A stretch of DNA of 44,066 nt from Chloroflexota bacterium (lineage in GTDB: Bacteria; Chloroflexota; Anaerolineae; Anaerolineales; UBA11579), in assembly GCA_013112575.1 (NCBI GenBank), contig JABFGG010000027.1, forward strand, positions 1 to 44,066, in the 5' to 3' direction. Positions within the stretch are counted from its first letter, which is position 1. Each line of letters opens with the position of its first letter. Under the pieces are notes generated by a model that did not search any database, was not told where the DNA came from, and saw only the letters and a program-made list of their open reading frames with translations. Below, piece after piece: positions 41,342-44,066 of the stretch. Both the position numbers and the translations under genes were made by a program.

Positions 41342-41357
41342 GGGCTTTTTTCTTACT
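41318..41357. terminator. 40-bp perfect palindromic bidirectional terminator
   Basis: 20-bp arms with no loop (41318-41337 with 41338-41357): AGTAAGAAAAAAGCCCCTAA and its exact complement. The A and T runs make it a terminator in both directions. The stop codons of both convergent genes lie inside it. Confidence 0.95.
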
Positions 41358-41622
41358 CGAAACACTTAGGTTGGGGCCATCCCATAATGTCATAAATTGT
41401 TGGATCGTTGAAATAGTTGGCTAATGTAATGGTGATTTCTCCGCCTGGAAAGTCATTTACATTTTCGGCCATCAGACGACTTAATCTTGGCTGAGATAAG
41501 TCCAATCTGCGTGCTAGCTCAGCGACAGATATCCTTTCCCCTTCCACTCTTTGCAATTCGAGATGATGGTCAAAAAGCCATTTGGCAATTTGGCTTTTTA
41601 CTGCCTGCTTCTCCGCGTCCAT
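41353..41622 (-). CDS. Small HTH repressor-like protein
   Basis: 89 residues from ATG 41622. A helix-turn-helix is clear: ISVAELARRLDLSQPRLSRLMAEN (shown in part; about 33-55). The rest is a helical N-terminus and a short tail ending PQPKCFE, as in single-domain XRE-like repressors. TGCTAAAAT lies 8 nt before this ATG, so a leaderless mRNA is likely; a longer form from ATG 41661 is possible. It is divergent from a Cro-like gene whose promoter it could repress, the usual arrangement of a phage or ICE immunity region. Confidence 0.8.
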   Translation of the reverse strand: MDAEKQAVKSQIAKWLFDHHLELQRVEGERISVAELARRLDLSQPRLSRLMAENVNDFPGGEITITLANYFNDPTIYDIMGWPQPKCFE

Positions 41623-41654
41623 ATGTATGTATTTTAGCATGACGGTATTGTTAC

Positions 41655-41683
41655 TTGACATGTCATGTTTATATACATATAAT
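41655..41683 (+). promoter_or_regulatory. Perfect consensus sigma70 promoter with candidate operator
   Basis: TTGACA (41655-41660), exactly 17 nt, TATAAT (41678-41683). The palindrome TGACATGTCA (41656-41665) overlaps the -35. Inverted ATATGTATRT-type sites at 41621-41630 and 41670-41680 are further operator candidates. Confidence 0.9.
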
Positions 41684-41720
41684 CAATAAAAAAACATAAT
41701 AAATAATAAAAGGCATAACA

Positions 41721-42014
41721 ATGCAAAATGTACGTGACCGCCTCACCCAATTCCAGAAGGACATCGGTACACACAACAGACCGGCCTCGCTCCGCTACGC
41801 CGGCAGCCTGCTAGGCATGAGCCACACTAATTTCCAGGCCCTCCGTGACGGTGACTACCTCCCCAAGTTCGAGAACCTCAAAGAAGGGCTGGTGGCCGTC
41901 GAGGCCCTGGAGGATTTTCCTGATGAGCACGTTGCAGCTGCAAAGGTGTGTTTGCAGGACCTCATCAGAATGCTGGTGGGTGACCTGGTGGTGGACGCGG
42001 CTGAGAGCTCATAG
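41721..42014 (+). CDS. Cro-like / phage early regulator with HTH
   Basis: 97 residues. SLRYAGSLLGMSHTNFQALR (about 24-43) has helix-turn-helix spacing; the C-terminal half is an acidic helical region (EDFPDEHVAAAKVCLQDLIR) that may serve dimerisation. No named family. AAAAGG lies 7 nt before the ATG, and the gene is driven by the consensus promoter at 41655. Being divergent from the small repressor and leading a forward gene series suggests it is the first early gene of a mobile element. Confidence 0.7.
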   Translation: MQNVRDRLTQFQKDIGTHNRPASLRYAGSLLGMSHTNFQALRDGDYLPKFENLKEGLVAVEALEDFPDEHVAAAKVCLQDLIRMLVGDLVVDAAESS

Positions 42015-42112
42015 CCCCATCCTTGCCAGAACCTTTTGCCGTATCCATAGCTTCAGCCTACATGACAACCTCCGTTCTGTGACATTTTTCCCAGCGGTCC
42101 TCAGGAGGACAT

Positions 42113-42358
42113 ATGCCCAAAAGACCCTATGACCAGCGCAAGCTCAACAGGGCCAGGCGGCTGGTCGTCATTTTCATGACCCTGCTGATCCTCGCCATGC
42201 TCTTCTTCGCGGGACTCAGTATCTATCTCAACCAGGAGCTGAAAGAATGCCAGAGCCAATTACGACCTTCGACCTTGTTATTGCTGCCGGACTCGGAGCC
42301 TGTCTGCTCATCGCCACCGGAAGCGCTGTGGCCGTTGCATACCTCTACGGACAGGTAG
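42113..42358 (+). CDS. Small single-span membrane protein of the phage-like region
   Basis: 81 residues. A very basic N-terminus (PKRPYDQRKLNRARR) is followed by one membrane helix (VVIFMTLLILAMLFFAGLSIYL, in part about 18-38) and a short tail. AGGAGG lies 4 nt before the ATG. The last third overlaps the next gene in another frame for 112 nt, so the C-terminal sequence after about residue 45 may be under little constraint. Function unknown. Confidence 0.55.
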   Translation: MPKRPYDQRKLNRARRLVVIFMTLLILAMLFFAGLSIYLNQELKECQSQLRPSTLLLLPDSEPVCSSPPEALWPLHTSTDR

Positions 42359-42582
42359 AGCAGCTCAAGGAGACCCTCGACCGCCAGCGCCACACGCATC
42401 CCACCTTCGCGGCCTTCGAGACCATCCTGATCAAGGCCGGCAAGGGGCTGTACGCCCTGGAGGACAGGCATGCGGCCGCGGCTGTGATCGATATCGTGAC
42501 CAACGCGCTGATCGGCATCGCCGATGTGGCCCGTACGGCCATCAGCGGCCCAACGGCCTACAAGGAGAAGGGTGATCAGTAG
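42247..42582 (+). CDS. Small membrane protein with short coiled coil
   Basis: 111 residues. An N-terminal membrane helix (about 9-33, LVIAAGLGACLLIATGSAVA) runs into YLYGQVEQLKETLDRQRH, a short coiled coil, then a helical tail (AAAVIDIVTNALIGIADVAR). AGGAG lies about 8 nt before the ATG. It has the GC-rich codon use of the following genes, which favours it over the overlapping frame. Function unknown; a membrane-linked phage accessory protein is possible. Confidence 0.65.
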   Translation: MPEPITTFDLVIAAGLGACLLIATGSAVAVAYLYGQVEQLKETLDRQRHTHPTFAAFETILIKAGKGLYALEDRHAAAAVIDIVTNALIGIADVARTAISGPTAYKEKGDQ

Positions 42583-42630
42583 GCCTATCCCGCGGGACCA
42601 GGCGACCGTGAGACTGGCAAAGGAGTTCGT

Positions 42631-42975
42631 ATGCCCGAAGAATTGACCTCAAGAGAGCGCGAAGTCTTTGGCTTCATCGTGCGCTACAAGACCGACAACG
42701 ACGGCGTATCGCCCACCATCAGGGAGATCCTTGCCGGCACCCGCATCACCAGCACTTCCATGGTGGCCTTCTACCTGGGCAAGCTGGAAGAAAAGGGACT
42801 GATCGAAGCCCTGGGCAAAGGTGTCCAGACCCGCAACATCCGCGTGATCGGTGGCCAATGGCTCTTCCCGCCGGCACCACCACCGGATGCGGATGAGGAC
42901 ATCCGGCCGCGGCCGGTGCCGGAGCCGCCAAAGCCTGGAAGCTCGCATGAGGCGAAGGCCAGGATAGCTGTGTGA
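42631..42975 (+). CDS. LexA-type winged-helix DNA-binding protein without protease domain
   Basis: 114 residues. The first 70 match the LexA DNA-binding domain: LTSREREVFGFIVRYKTDND, GVSPTIREILAGTRITSTS and FYLGKLEEKGLIEAL. The self-cleavage peptidase domain is missing; instead there is a proline-rich acidic tail (PPAPPPDADEDIRPRPVPEP). Such short forms are common in phages and plasmids as regulators. AAGGAG lies 5 nt before the ATG. Its stop overlaps the GTG start of the next gene by GTGA, so the two are co-translated. Confidence 0.88.
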   Translation: MPEELTSREREVFGFIVRYKTDNDGVSPTIREILAGTRITSTSMVAFYLGKLEEKGLIEALGKGVQTRNIRVIGGQWLFPPAPPPDADEDIRPRPVPEPPKPGSSHEAKARIAV

Positions 42976-43706
42976 GCGTTCATAGTTCTGCTGCCATCTG
43001 GCAGTACTCCCGCATGACCAAGTCCGCCCGCCTGGTAATGCTCTCGCTTGCCGATCGAGCCGATGATGACGGTTACTGCTGGCCCTCGCTTGCCGACATC
43101 GCCAGGCGCTGCCTGATCGATTACCGCACGGCGCAGTATTGCGTACGCTTGGCCGAGAAGGCCGCCGAGCTTTTCGTCAGGGAACGCAGCGGCCGGACAT
43201 CCCAGTTCCTGGTACTGCCCGGTATGTCCACGGAGGCCATCTATGCGGCATTCTTGAAGCGTTTTAAGATGGGTCCAGGTGCCGTAAATGAGTGGATCAT
43301 CACAAGAACTGACCCTGGAAAAGTTTTCAGGGGTGGTAATTTTTCAGATCCTACAAGATTTTCATGGGGGTCTGGAAAAATTTTCCAGGGACCCCTGAAA
43401 TCTGATTCAGACGAACCATCAATAAACACAAATAAACCCTCACTTTCTAAAAAAGACGACCCAACCCGCTGGTCAGGGGTTCTTGAGCAACTCAAAAACA
43501 TCCTGGAGCGCACGACCTTCGAGCGCTACATCGCCCCGCTGCATTCCCCAGAACTGAACAATGGCAACCTGCAGATCATCGCGCCGTCCAGGCAGATCGC
43601 CGATTGGTGTCAGGGGCGTATGACCAGCACGGTATCGAGGTTGCTCACCGGTATTCATGGCCACGAGATCGGCGTCATTTTCGAGCATCGCTCAAAGGAT
43701 CAGTGA
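42972..43706 (+). CDS. Phage-type replication initiator: HTH domain plus DnaA domain-I-like tail
   Basis: 244 residues from GTG 42972. Residues about 5-75 form an HTH_36-like winged helix found in phage and plasmid replication proteins (KSARLVMLSLADRADDDGYC, WPSLADIARRCLIDYRTAQY). A long polar linker follows. Residues about 165-240 (WSGVLEQLKNILERTTFERYI, LQIIAPSRQIADWCQGRM, IGVIFEHR) resemble the N-terminal domain of DnaA, which recruits the DnaB helicase. The protein may thus bind the element's origin and hand over host helicase. It overlaps the LexA-like gene (GTGA) and the next gene (TGATG). Confidence 0.78.
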   Translation: MSVHSSAAIWQYSRMTKSARLVMLSLADRADDDGYCWPSLADIARRCLIDYRTAQYCVRLAEKAAELFVRERSGRTSQFLVLPGMSTEAIYAAFLKRFKMGPGAVNEWIITRTDPGKVFRGGNFSDPTRFSWGSGKIFQGPLKSDSDEPSINTNKPSLSKKDDPTRWSGVLEQLKNILERTTFERYIAPLHSPELNNGNLQIIAPSRQIADWCQGRMTSTVSRLLTGIHGHEIGVIFEHRSKDQ

Positions 43707-44066
43707 TGCAGATCGCCCAGGCCCTCTTCCTCGCGGTCCATCTGGAGCAGCAGCTGGCGCCGGCCTTCGAGCGCTTGGTGGTCGCTGGCAGCGTTCGTCG
43801 AAGGAAAACGAACGTCAAGGACATTGAACTGGTCGGCCTGGCCAGATATGGCCCTCTGCAGAGCGGTCTGTTCAGTGACCAGGAGTCCAGGCAGGAGAAC
43901 CTGAGCGAGCACCAGCTGCCAGATCTGCTGGCCGCATCTGCCTGGGCGATCGGGGACAAGAACGGCCCCCGCTACAAGCAGCTGGTCAACCCGTATCACG
44001 ACATCAACTGCGACCTCTTCATCCTGCACGATCCGGCAGAGTGGGGCGTGGGCCTCACGATCCGCA
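43706..44066 (+). CDS. DNA polymerase beta-type nucleotidyltransferase (partial, runs off the window)
   Basis: Starts with ATG 43706 overlapping the previous stop (TGATG) and remains open for 120 codons to the window end. VAGSVRRRKTNVKDIELVG is the nucleotidyltransferase signature: GS, then Asp-x-Glu metal ligands; a third Asp is likely in DINCDLFILHDPAEWG. This is the pattern of phage-encoded proteins related to the palm domain of polymerase X. Its role in phages is unclear; end repair or nucleotide transfer to DNA or RNA are options. The C-terminal end is not visible. Confidence 0.82.
   Translation, partial: MQIAQALFLAVHLEQQLAPAFERLVVAGSVRRRKTNVKDIELVGLARYGPLQSGLFSDQESRQENLSEHQLPDLLAASAWAIGDKNGPRYKQLVNPYHDINCDLFILHDPAEWGVGLTIR

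Noticed and set aside
42247..42358. Rz/Rz1 spanin pair
   Set aside because: The inner ORF has an LGAC string, but it lies in the middle of a membrane helix with no charged start, so it is not a convincing lipobox. The outer ORF lacks the long coiled coil of Rz.
43700..44029. Reverse-strand ORFs at the right edge
   Set aside because: They mirror the nucleotidyltransferase frame on the forward strand, which has a coupled start and a clear active-site motif.
1..44066. CRISPR array, rRNA gene or insertion-sequence transposase
   Set aside because: No regularly spaced repeat series, no rRNA core sequence and no transposase-like protein was found on either strand.

Overview
The window looks like a chromosomal stretch of a Chloroflexota (Anaerolineae-like) bacterium, most likely from an environmental genome. 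The assignment is an inference from gene content and style: a stand-alone catalytic methylmalonyl-CoA mutase subunit, acyl-CoA dehydrogenase with EtfBA, PgpH-YbeY-DgkA, Thr/Pro-rich 'TPT' cell-surface proteins, large membrane-bound sulfatase-fold proteins, and several genes that appear to be read from leaderless transcripts. No rRNA or marker protein is present to prove it.

Layout. 1-9.7 kb: the tail of a proline-rich protein, an orphan reverse-strand protein, a membrane sulfatase-fold protein, methylmalonyl-CoA mutase large subunit, an ABM-domain membrane protein, tRNA-Glu(CTC) with an elaborate hairpin leader, a two-copy structured repeat, a Gfo/Idh/MocA oxidoreductase, a MarR-controlled ferric-reductase-like flavocytochrome, a GNAT acetyltransferase and a FluC fluoride channel. 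9.7-10.2 kb has no clear gene. 10.2-17.05 kb is a reverse-strand housekeeping block: TPR protein, MtaB, HIT hydrolase, YqeY, PgpH, YbeY, DgkA. 17.2-20.3 kb is a forward operon for acyl-CoA oxidation (acyl-CoA dehydrogenase, EtfB, EtfA), followed by an MFS transporter and an alpha/beta hydrolase. 23.2-29.5 kb is a more AT-rich, rearranged stretch: an SNase-like/SGNH fusion protein, a lipoprotein, a decayed copy of the fusion gene's 3' end, a DUF885 lipoprotein lying between two 71-bp direct repeats, and a second membrane sulfatase-fold protein. 29.6-37.2 kb is a reverse-strand cell-surface glycan/lipid block: ComM-like ATPase, large multi-pass membrane protein, GT2 glycosyltransferase, hexapeptide acyltransferase, flippase-like UPF0104 protein and YrdB-like protein, with an aldo/keto reductase after it.

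The most interesting part is the right end. At 37.4-39.2 kb an AT-rich two-gene unit encodes a DUF262 (ParB/GmrS-fold) protein and a protein carrying a HEPN-type RxxxxH motif, a plausible toxin or defence module. From about 41 kb to the window edge there is a phage- or ICE-like early region: a small HTH repressor divergent from a Cro-like gene under a perfect consensus promoter, two small overlapping membrane ORFs, a LexA-type DNA-binding protein, a replication initiator that joins an HTH domain to a DnaA domain-I-like tail, and the start of a DNA polymerase beta-type nucleotidyltransferase that runs off the window.

Regulation that can be read directly: a MarR operator overlapping the -10 of its own consensus promoter, several intrinsic terminators (one a 40-bp perfect palindrome that holds both stop codons of two convergent genes), at least five starts with a -10 box only 6-9 nt upstream (leaderless candidates), and two Shine-Dalgarno sequences followed directly by ATG-TAA.
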